Part shown: positions 1 through 6,465 of the stretch, piece after piece
How the letters are laid out: each line of letters begins with the position of its first letter
Position numbering within the stretch: the stretch's first letter is position 1
Assembly: GCF_025989185.1 (NCBI RefSeq)
Contig: NZ_JAPDNT010000001.1
Location: 248,001 to 312,000 of the forward strand
DNA length: 64,000 bases
Direction: 5' to 3'
Origin: Limobrevibacterium gyesilva
GTDB lineage: Bacteria; Pseudomonadota; Alphaproteobacteria; Acetobacterales; Acetobacteraceae
Notes under the pieces: generated by a model
What the model was told of the DNA's origin: nothing
Seen by the model: the letters and a program-made list of their open reading frames with translations, nothing else
Databases searched by the model: none
Program-made: the position numbers and the translations under genes

Positions 1-1104
1 GTCGTCGCGCACCTTGTGCCAGGCACCATTGAGGGTGAGGAGCGCATTGCCGGCGGAGGCCCAGGATGGCACCAGCAGCATCAACGAGAAGGTCATGCCG
101 AGCGTCTGCACCCATTGCGGCAGCGCAGTGTAGTGCAGGTGGTGAGAGCCCACCCACATATACATGAAGGTGATGCCCCAGAAACTGATGATCGACATCC
201 GATAGGAGAAGATCGGGCGACCTGCGCGCATGGGCAGGTAGTAGTACATCATGCCGAGGAAGCCGGAGGTGAGGAAGAACGCAACCGCGTTATGCCCGTA
301 CCACCATTGAGTCATCGCATCCTGTACGCCCGAGAACAGCGAATAACTCTTGGCGTGACCGAATGAGACCGGCACCGCGATGTTGTTGACGATATGCAGA
401 ACGGCCACGACCAGGATGAAGGCCATGTAGTACCAGTTGGCGACGTAGATGTGGGGCTCCTTGCGCCGCGCAAGTGTCCGCAGATAGATCAGGAAATAGA
501 CCACCCACACGATGACGAGCCAGATATCGGCATACCATTCGGGTTCGGCATATTCTTTCGATTGGGTCACACCCATCAGATAGCCGGTGACGGCGATGAG
601 GCAGAAGAGATTGTAGCCGACGAGCACGAACCACGGGCTCAGTTGATCGGGTAGACGAGCCCGCGACGTCCGCTGCAGAACATGCAACGAGGTCGCGATC
701 AGCGCATTGCCGCCGAAGCCGAAGATGACGCTCGTGGTGTGGACCGGCCGGATGCGACCGAAACTCGACCAGGCAGCATCGAAGGTGAGATCTGGATAGA
801 CGAGCTGCCAGGCGACCCAGTCGCCAACGAATAGGCCGAAGACGACCCAGACCATGGCGGCGATAATGCCCGCCTTGCTCGGGTCATCGTAATATTGCGA
901 CAGTCGTTCTTCGGCCGGTTGCGGCGTGTAATAGCCGGCGATCACGAAGAAGATCATGGGAACACAGAGCGCGATGATCAGCCAGCCATGGGCGCCGAGA
1001 GGATCGGCGCGGCCAGCGGCGGCCATCGCCAGGCCCACGCAGGCGAGTATGCCCAGGATGACGATTGCGAGCTCGCGTTCCCCCTTTGTCAGTGTCGAGA
1101 TCAT
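1..1104 (-). CDS. ccoN: cbb3-type cytochrome c oxidase subunit I (CcoN), 3' part missing
   Basis: This is the catalytic membrane subunit of a high-affinity cbb3 terminal oxidase, which reduces oxygen (and in some family members nitric oxide) at a heme b3/CuB site. The 368 visible residues hold the family landmarks. RPVHTTSVIFGFGGNA carries the low-spin heme ligand His122. WWYGHNAVAF carries CuB ligand His271. The pair His321-His322 lies in HHLHYTALP. About eight to nine membrane segments are visible. The ATG at 1104 is chosen because the protein then starts normally, and AAGG lies 10 nt upstream. The gene runs off the left edge, so the remaining heme ligands and any ccoOQP genes are not visible. 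Its neighbour upstream is a truncated globin, and a palindrome at 1282-1300 sits in its promoter region. The family call is very secure. Confidence 0.95.
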   Translation of the reverse strand, partial: MISTLTKGERELAIVILGILACVGLAMAAAGRADPLGAHGWLIIALCVPMIFFVIAGYYTPQPAEERLSQYYDDPSKAGIIAAMVWVVFGLFVGDWVAWQLVYPDLTFDAAWSSFGRIRPVHTTSVIFGFGGNALIATSLHVLQRTSRARLPDQLSPWFVLVGYNLFCLIAVTGYLMGVTQSKEYAEPEWYADIWLVIVWVVYFLIYLRTLARRKEPHIYVANWYYMAFILVVAVLHIVNNIAVPVSFGHAKSYSLFSGVQDAMTQWWYGHNAVAFFLTSGFLGMMYYYLPMRAGRPIFSYRMSIISFWGITFMYMWVGSHHLHYTALPQWVQTLGMTFSLMLLVPSWASAGNALLTLNGAWHKVRDD

Positions 1105-1430
1105 GGGTTCATCGCCTTCATGGGTCGAGCGCGAGTGCAGGCCGGCTTCTCGCAATTGCGGACGATGTGAGACGCGCGGTCACTCCGGGCAGCCCTGATC
1201 TCGTGCACATCCTGCTCCTGTCCTGATCCTTCCCGTCATCTCTTTGGCGAGCCCCGGGCGGTTGCAAGAATATTATATAAGAGATACTTCGCTTGTATCT
1301 TAAGTCCGCTGCCTCAGCAATATCGTCAAACGGGTCGAGACGTTCCGGCACAGGCGATTGGGCGGACGCATCAGCGCAACATTGACGTACGACCCGGCTT
1401 GATATCGGCCGTTCGACGAGGATGCAGTCT
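1105..1430. other. non-coding promoter region of ccoN
   Basis: No gene is visible between the ccoN start and the globin stop. The stretch is locally AT-rich around 1265-1310 and contains the palindrome listed separately at 1282-1300. It probably carries the ccoN promoter. Confidence 0.5.
1282..1300. promoter_or_regulatory. 19-bp palindrome, Rrf2-like operator candidate
   Basis: The sequence AGATACTTCGCTTGTATCT has perfect 6-bp arms (AGATAC/GTATCT) around a 7-nt spacer. It lies about 180 bp upstream of ccoN. The same 6-7-6 layout recurs at 2557-2575. Binding by an Rrf2-family regulator is inferred from the arm sequence and the neighbouring genes. Confidence 0.4.
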
Positions 1431-2024
1431 TCATTCGGCAGCGACGTTGACCTCTCCGGCCGAGCGCTCCCTTCGCTGATGGCGCATTTCGCCGCGCTGG
1501 CTGGCAATGCCAAGTTCAAGGCTGTCGGCGATGCGCCGCGCCCGATCCATGAAATGCGCTGCAGCGGCCGGAGGGCAGACCTCTTCTGCGGTCGTTTCGA
1601 AAAGGTCCAGCCACCGTTCGAAGTGGCTGGCATCAATCCTGAGCGGCAGATGTGCCTGCATCGGCTGCCCATGATAGCGGCCCGACATCAGGGCGACTGA
1701 CGACCAGAACGCCTTGAGCTTCTCGATATGCTGATCCCAATCCTCAACCTTCTCGGCAAAGATCGGCGCAAGGAGCGGATCCAGTTGAACGCGCGCATAA
1801 AAGATGGAAACGAGCTCCGCGATCATGGTCTCGTCGATGCCCGTGCGCTGCATGATCCCCTGCGTGATCCGCGCCCGCCGCTCGGGCCCGCCTTCTCGTG
1901 GAGCCGCGCTTTCGGGTCCGTCAGCTGCCATATTCTTCTCCGCCATCCGTTCCATCATCTTGTGGTCAGGCATCCCGTCTTGACCTGTGCGCGGCCTGCT
2001 GCGACTGCCCCAGTCACGTAGCAC
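1431..2024 (-). CDS. group III truncated hemoglobin
   Basis: This is a small globin of the truncated type III family, heme proteins usually linked to nitric oxide or low-oxygen chemistry in the cytoplasm. The globin fold starts near IAELVSIFYARVQ and includes the stretch DPLLAPIFAEKV, then WDQHIEKLKAFWSSV, then the HLPLRIDASHFERWL segment that in this family contains the distal and proximal helices. A GTG start at 2024 is chosen because a strong Shine-Dalgarno, AAGGAGG, sits 8 nt upstream. Internal ATGs at 1973 and further down (with GGAGAA) are alternatives that would remove a poorly conserved N-terminal tail. The C-terminal 20 residues are basic and variable. It is transcribed toward ccoN and has an NsrR-like palindrome at 2173-2195 in front of it. 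Confidence 0.88.
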   Translation of the reverse strand: MLRDWGSRSRPRTGQDGMPDHKMMERMAEKNMAADGPESAAPREGGPERRARITQGIMQRTGIDETMIAELVSIFYARVQLDPLLAPIFAEKVEDWDQHIEKLKAFWSSVALMSGRYHGQPMQAHLPLRIDASHFERWLDLFETTAEEVCPPAAAAHFMDRARRIADSLELGIASQRGEMRHQRRERSAGEVNVAAE

Positions 2025-2172
2025 CCCCCTGTCCTCCTTCGAGAACCGGGTGCGCCGCCTCAGATCCTCGTATATGTCACCGGGACAGCAGCACTCGTCG
2101 TCGGCCCGGATGAGCACATTGATCGTATGCGTCGGATCATCACCATCGGTCGTTAGGCACGTGGTTCACTTA

Positions 2173-2195
2173 AAGGTGTATTTCTTATGCATCTT
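2173..2195. promoter_or_regulatory. NsrR-like operator candidate upstream of the globin gene
   Basis: Two 11-nt half sites, AAGGTGTATTT and (reverse complement) AAGATGCATAA, flank a single C. This is the architecture of the NsrR consensus, with half site close to AAGATGCATTT. NsrR is an Fe-S nitric oxide sensor of the Rrf2 family. It lies 149 bp before the chosen globin start. The match is by eye and no nsrR gene is in the window. Confidence 0.5.
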
Positions 2196-2556
2196 ATATC
2201 TGAAAATCTCAAACGCAAGGGTCAGGAATGGTACCAAGCGCGCGGGATGAACGTGGAAACTACGCGGACAGTCCGCGCGGACCGGCCGATCAGGCGACTG
2301 GTGTGATGCCAAAAATCCGTCCGCGGCAGGACCCAATCTTTCAGTGTGTATTTGTCGAGGGTCGCGATGAAGGCGTCGAGCACCCTTCATCAGATGGGCG
2401 CGGGAGGTGCCATGGGCCTACGCAGCCTCCTCGATCGTGACCAGACACCTACCGCACGGCCACAAACGTCCGGAGGCGTGGCGATAGTGAGAAAAGCTGG
2501 TCAACCGGTGACGACCATCATGGCGTCCCCGGCTGCGGTGGGGAGGTCAAGTTAAA
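2196..2556. other. non-coding stretch between divergent units
   Basis: No convincing gene is seen in any frame. On the minus strand, about 2230-2400, one frame reads as a plausible decayed fragment (LDAFIATLDKYTLKDWVLP), but it has no start or recognisable family. The stretch separates the leftward globin/ccoN unit from the rightward DUF2249 operon. Confidence 0.35.
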
Positions 2557-2575
2557 AGGTATATTGACAATACCT
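2557..2575. promoter_or_regulatory. 19-bp palindrome upstream of the DUF2249 operon
   Basis: AGGTATATTGACAATACCT has perfect arms AGGTAT/ATACCT around 7 nt, the same 6-7-6 layout as at 1282-1300. The spacer contains TTGACA, an ideal -35 hexamer on the plus strand. A bound repressor would therefore block the promoter of the operon that starts at 2705. Confidence 0.45.
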
Positions 2576-2704
2576 CTTTTAGTGCCAAGATCGACTGCGA
2601 GCACAGCGGCCACGCAGCTTTGCCGCTGTGCTGTCTGCGGCGCCCGGCGACGTGTTTGCGATCGTCGGATCAGCCGCCGAGCAGCAACCTCAGGAGTAAA
2701 CCCG

Positions 2705-2965
2705 ATGCCACAGGCCACATCCCACTCAACAGAAAGCATCGTTGACGTCCGGACCCTCGTTCCGGCGCAGCGACACGCGAAAATCTTCGAGCTCGTCAAC
2801 GGTCTCGCTCCCGGAGCGTCGTTCATTCTGGTCAATGACCACGACCCGAAGCCGCTCTACTACCAGTTGGAGGCGGAATACCCGAAGCAGTTCACGTGGA
2901 CCTACGTCGAACGCGGACCGGAGGTGTGGCGTGTCGCGATCGGCAAGATCGCCCAGGCTGCTTGA
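2705..2965 (+). CDS. DUF2249 domain protein
   Basis: An 86-residue cytoplasmic protein consisting of one DUF2249 domain. The family features VDVRTLVPAQRHAKIFELVNGL, the HDPKPL motif after a short strand, and a final VWRVAIGK strand are all present (the first is read in two parts). The biochemical role of DUF2249 is not established. The family is often encoded beside denitrification and nitric oxide genes. The ATG at 2705 has AGGAG 8 nt upstream. It is the first gene of a five-gene rightward operon and sits behind a palindrome that overlaps a TTGACA hexamer. The HDPKPL motif is intact here, whereas both domains of the related protein at 4410 have lost it. Confidence 0.85.
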   Translation: MPQATSHSTESIVDVRTLVPAQRHAKIFELVNGLAPGASFILVNDHDPKPLYYQLEAEYPKQFTWTYVERGPEVWRVAIGKIAQAA

Positions 2966-2980
2966 CCCATATTCGATCGG

Positions 2981-4393
2981 ATGAACGCGTCGGACCGCGC
3001 CTTGTCCGACGCGGTCGCCTCGGAAAGGAACGCAACTTTGCCTGGCGTCTCGCTCTCCCGATGGACGATGTCGTATTTTGCCGCAGGGTTGATGTCGTTC
3101 GCTCTGGCGCAGGGCCTCATGGTGGCGGGATATGGCTACCCCCACGCGCCTGTTGAGGCACCTGAAACACTCGCTTTGGTGCATCTCATCGCGCTTGGTT
3201 GGCTGAGCCTTCTCCTGTGCGGCGCTTTGTTCCAGTTTGTGCCGGTGCTGGTGGCAAAACCGTTGCACGACAACGCGATGCCGCTGCCTACCCTTGTCTG
3301 CCTCCTTATCGGGCTGCTGGCTCTTTTGCTGGGATTTCTGCAACTCGGCGGCCAGATCAGCCTGTCCCTGCCGTTTTTCCCGGTGGCCGCCACACTGCTT
3401 GTTCTCGGCTTCACGCTCGTCCTGTGGAACCTCGGCCGCACCCTTTGGGCTGCGCGCCCCTTGCCGCTGCCGGCGCGCTTCGTTGTGACCGGCCTGTTCG
3501 GTATTGCCGGAACGGTGTTCCTTGGCGCCATCTTCGCTTTGGTTCTCGGCGGGGCGACCTCTCATCCTCACCTCATTGAACTGACCGCCAGGGGTGTCCC
3601 CATTCACGCCATTGCAGGGCTGGGCGGCTGGCTGACGCTTACGGCGATGGGTGTCAGCTATCGGCTTCTGGCGATGTTCATGCTCGCCCCCGAGCTCGAT
3701 CGGCTGTCCAGTCGTCTGGCTTTTCATCTCGGTAGCGGCGCACTGGCAGTCGCTTTCGTTGGCGGCGTGGTTGCGATCTGCTTCGAATGGCGTCTCGATT
3801 TTCCGTTGCTCACGGCAGCCCTGCTCGGCCTTGGCGCGCTCGCCCTTTACGGCAAGGACATGCTGTTCCTCTACCGTGCGCGCAAGCGGCGGACTCTCGA
3901 ACTGAACAGCCGCATGGCCGCTTTCGCGCTTCTATCGCTGGTCCTGGCGGCGGCGCTGGTCGTCGTCACGATTGCTCGTGGTGATTTGTCGACCCATGCC
4001 CCAGCCATCGTTTATCTCGTTGCATTCGGCTGGCTGTCGGGTCTCGGGCTGGCCAAGCTTTACAAAATCGTTGCCTTCCTCACCTGGCTCGAGTGCTACG
4101 GACCGGTCCTGGGCAAGATGCCGACACCACGCGTCCAGGATCTCGTCGTGGAGCCGCGTGCGGTGAAATGGTTCGGGCTCTATTTCCTTGCCGTCTGGGC
4201 AGGCACGGCCGCTCTCCTCTTCGATTATCCAGGAGTGTTCCGCGCCGCCACAGCGCTGTCGCTCATTGCCACGGTTGCAATCGCGATGCAGCTGTTTCGA
4301 ACACGCCGTCTTCGTGACGTGGAGCATGCCACCGCGGTCGCAGCCGGCGCCCGTCGGCCCCGGCTCTTATGGTCGCTATCGCGACAAGCCTGA
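2981..4393 (+). CDS. polytopic membrane protein of a NO/denitrification neighbourhood (NnrS-like or oxidase-I-like)
   Basis: A 470-residue integral membrane protein with about 12 hydrophobic segments between residues 29 and 442. Candidate metal or heme ligands sit in helices: His68 in LVHLIALGW and His209 in PIHAIAGLGGWLTLTAMG. The latter is followed by VSYRLLAMF. Repeated H..(G)GW helices recall the heme-copper oxidase subunit I/NnrS group of membrane proteins linked to nitric oxide handling. I cannot assign one family by eye. The ATG at 2981 has a weak ribosome site. A TTG at 3038 has AAAGGA 8 nt upstream and would remove a polar N-terminus, so the start is uncertain. It lies 15 bp after one DUF2249 gene and 16 bp before another, which suggests a single operon. 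Confidence 0.7.
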   Translation: MNASDRALSDAVASERNATLPGVSLSRWTMSYFAAGLMSFALAQGLMVAGYGYPHAPVEAPETLALVHLIALGWLSLLLCGALFQFVPVLVAKPLHDNAMPLPTLVCLLIGLLALLLGFLQLGGQISLSLPFFPVAATLLVLGFTLVLWNLGRTLWAARPLPLPARFVVTGLFGIAGTVFLGAIFALVLGGATSHPHLIELTARGVPIHAIAGLGGWLTLTAMGVSYRLLAMFMLAPELDRLSSRLAFHLGSGALAVAFVGGVVAICFEWRLDFPLLTAALLGLGALALYGKDMLFLYRARKRRTLELNSRMAAFALLSLVLAAALVVVTIARGDLSTHAPAIVYLVAFGWLSGLGLAKLYKIVAFLTWLECYGPVLGKMPTPRVQDLVVEPRAVKWFGLYFLAVWAGTAALLFDYPGVFRAATALSLIATVAIAMQLFRTRRLRDVEHATAVAAGARRPRLLWSLSRQA

Positions 4394-4409
4394 TACAAAG
4401 GAGAACCTC

Positions 4410-4943
4410 ATGACCACCCCATCCTTCGTCGATCTCGATGTCCGGCCAGTCCTGCGAGCGGGAGGTGAGCCGTTCGGGGCGATCATGGAGGCGATTGCGA
4501 CTCTGAAGCCGGGTCAGGGATTGCGGCTCCTTGCGACGTTCAAGCCGACGCCGCTCTTCCAGGTGCTCAGCTCGCGCGGCTTTGCGCATGAAGCTCGGGA
4601 ACTTGAAGGTGGTGATTGGGAAGTCCTGTTCCGGCCAACCGCGGCGGCGCCGGCCGCTGAGGGCGCGAAGACCGCTCCTTCCGACGATTCCCCCTGGCCC
4701 GAGCCCGTACAGCATCTCGACAACCGTGACCTCGACCCGCCGGAACCAATGGTCCGCATTCTCGCTGCAATCGAAGCCTTGAAGCCGGGGGAGGTTCTTT
4801 CAGCGCTTCTGTGCCGGGAACCCATCTTTCTGTTGCCGGAGCTTGCCAAGCGCGGACACGGTTGGCGTGGAGGGTTCGAAGCTGACGGAAAGACCTATCG
4901 CGTAGAGGTGCGGATCGGTGCGGGTGCGGAGGCAAAGGCATGA
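4410..4943 (+). CDS. two-domain DUF2249 protein
   Basis: A 177-residue protein with two tandem DUF2249 domains joined by a short Ala/Pro linker. The first domain (about 8-75) begins VDLDVRPVLRAGGEPFGAI. The second (about 105-170) begins LDNRDLDPPEPMVRILAAI. In both copies the HDPKPL signature of the family is replaced (FKPTPL and CREPIFL), so the two domains may have lost a ligand-binding function kept by the single-domain paralogue at 2705. The ATG at 4410 has AAAGGAGAA just upstream. The gene overlaps the next one by 4 bp (ATGA), which indicates translational coupling. The function is unknown and is tied by context to the membrane protein and the SufT-like protein. Confidence 0.82.
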   Translation: MTTPSFVDLDVRPVLRAGGEPFGAIMEAIATLKPGQGLRLLATFKPTPLFQVLSSRGFAHEARELEGGDWEVLFRPTAAAPAAEGAKTAPSDDSPWPEPVQHLDNRDLDPPEPMVRILAAIEALKPGEVLSALLCREPIFLLPELAKRGHGWRGGFEADGKTYRVEVRIGAGAEAKA

Positions 4944-5275
4944 GCGCCGCGTTGAATGACGGCCTCCCGGAGCGGATCAAGGATGCGCTGCGCCTCGTGA
5001 TCGATCCCGAGCTCGGATACAATATCGTCGACCTTGGTCTCGTCTACGACGTTAGCGTCGACGACAGCGGTGAGGCACGCGTCATCATGACGACAACGAC
5101 GCGTGGATGCCCAGCGACCGGCTACCTCAAGGACGGTGCTCGTGACAGTGTCGAGGCCACAGCGGGGGTCACTTCTGTCGACGTCGTACTGACGTATGAC
5201 CCGCCATGGACACCGAGAATGATGAGCGCCGATGCAAAGCGACACCTTGGCATTGCCGAGGGAGAGGGTTGGTGA
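4940..5275 (+). CDS. SufT/PaaD-like iron-sulfur assembly factor (DUF59/MIP18 family)
   Basis: A 111-residue protein of the MIP18 family. Members act in iron-sulfur cluster maturation or delivery. The hallmark IDPELGYNIVDLGLVYDV carries the conserved DPE and GL motifs. The reactive cysteine follows in TTTTRGCPATGYL. The C-terminal part carries VDVVLTYDPPWTP, also typical. The gene overlaps its upstream DUF2249 partner (ATGA) and its downstream 78-residue neighbour (GTGA). Translation coupling across three genes suggests they act together, perhaps to mature or repair a metal centre damaged by nitric oxide, but that role is inference. Family assignment is strong. Confidence 0.9.
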   Translation: MSAALNDGLPERIKDALRLVIDPELGYNIVDLGLVYDVSVDDSGEARVIMTTTTRGCPATGYLKDGARDSVEATAGVTSVDVVLTYDPPWTPRMMSADAKRHLGIAEGEGW

Positions 5276-5508
5276 ACGAACCTGCTCTGCCGCCGCCGCG
5301 CAGCGGCGCCGCCGACGGCTTCGCTGTGACCGTTGGGCTCGACGACCTTCTTCTTGATAGCCTCGCGCGCCTGGCTGCCGCCGGCGAAGTCGAGGCCGCG
5401 TGTCGCCTTGCAGGCAAGGCGTGCCAGCTACAGCGCCGAAGCAATGAAAGATCGGCGCACCGGTTCAACGCACTGCTGCATCGGCTGACGCCGCAGCTTC
5501 AATGGTGA
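5272..5508 (+). CDS. small unknown protein, last gene of the DUF2249 operon
   Basis: A 78-residue soluble protein that I do not recognise. The GTG start at 5272 overlaps the stop of the SufT-like gene (GTGA), and GAGGGAGAGGG lies just upstream, so translation is well supported. The middle, about 20-55, reads as amphipathic helix (LDDLLLDSLARLAAAG, then EVEAACRLAGKACQLQ) with two cysteines, and the end is basic (HRFNALLHRLTP). The helix pair resembles a TPR-like or adaptor unit. Its position in the operon suggests a role in the same nitrosative-stress or metal-centre function. Confidence 0.65.
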   Translation: MNEPALPPPRSGAADGFAVTVGLDDLLLDSLARLAAAGEVEAACRLAGKACQLQRRSNERSAHRFNALLHRLTPQLQW

Positions 5509-5541
5509 CAGGCAGCGCGGTAGGGCCGTGGGTTCCATGGA

Positions 5542-6246
5542 TCAACCGTTGGCCGAATCCTCCACCAGGATGGTGATATGCAAACTATAGGGCAGTTCTC
5601 CATCTTCGCCGTAGTACTGCTTCCCTGGAGAATGATCACCAGTCCGCGCGGCGTTACGCGCCGTGTACGGCGCGAGGGGTTCGATCCCAAAAGACTGGTT
5701 GTTAACTGTTCCGGGCGCATCGTTGCCGGCTCGCGCAGTTTCTGCCGCGGGTATCGCGCGCCGCGCATCAGGCACAACAGGACGCGATGTCTGGCGCAGT
5801 AGCGCGATGAGTTCGGGACTCGTGTATTCCACACGACCGGGTCTGCGGCGGTCGGGCACCCGCGGCGATGTCAGAGCAGGATTGGCCGATCCCCTGTTGA
5901 TTTGCGCAGCCGCTGGCGTCAGGGAAAGCTGCTGCCGGATCCCCTTGATCTGGAGCGCGTCCAATGCCGATGCAGGTGCATGATCCGAGGCAACGATGGG
6001 CGGGAGCGTCGGAATGTCCACATCCGTCGCATGCACCTTGTTCCCCAGAGACTGACCGGGGAGACACGACACTATATTAGCCAACGGATCTGGGAATGCC
6101 CGCTGACGTTCCTGACGGCAAAGCTCGAGCTCCACTGCCCAAGGAATGTGGGGATAGCGCCGCGCGGTCGGCTCCTGAGCGGCCGGATCGTATGACAAGC
6201 GATCAGGCAAGGGGCGCCATATCATTGCCCTCTCCGAGTCGGACAT
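5542..6246 (-). CDS. hypothetical protein, unrecognised
   Basis: An open frame of 234 codons with no recognised domain. It is Pro/Ala/Arg-rich with little predicted structure, has no signal peptide or membrane segment, and ends in a more ordered stretch, LPYSLHITILVEDSANG. A possible ribosome site, GAGGCGG, lies 11 nt before the ATG. No competing gene exists on either strand. Local GC is lower than in the neighbours, which would fit acquired DNA or a decaying region. It could equally be a chance open frame in GC-rich DNA, so confidence is low. Confidence 0.35.
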   Translation of the reverse strand: MSDSERAMIWRPLPDRLSYDPAAQEPTARRYPHIPWAVELELCRQERQRAFPDPLANIVSCLPGQSLGNKVHATDVDIPTLPPIVASDHAPASALDALQIKGIRQQLSLTPAAAQINRGSANPALTSPRVPDRRRPGRVEYTSPELIALLRQTSRPVVPDARRAIPAAETARAGNDAPGTVNNQSFGIEPLAPYTARNAARTGDHSPGKQYYGEDGELPYSLHITILVEDSANG

Positions 6247-6465
6247 CTGCGACAGCCGCCTCGCAAGCTTGCGACAGAAATTCCCACAAATTCATCCAGT
6301 GGATGACACTTAATCACTGACGAGCAGACGATTCAGATATGAATCCAGTCCAACAGCTAGCAGACTGGCATCAAATTTCGATTAAGAAACCCTACATCGT
6401 CGGCCACCCGCCCGCTTCACCGATGACGCGTAGGACACCCGCCGATCCCGAGGCTCGGGACAGCA

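Noticed and set aside
1118-1672. 184-codon minus-strand frame overlapping the globin
   Set aside because: It is a shadow of the globin gene in another frame and has no domain.
2230-2400. Minus-strand fragment reading LDAFIATLDKYTLKDWVLP
   Set aside because: No start, no ribosome site and no family recognised; kept only as a note in the intergenic entry.
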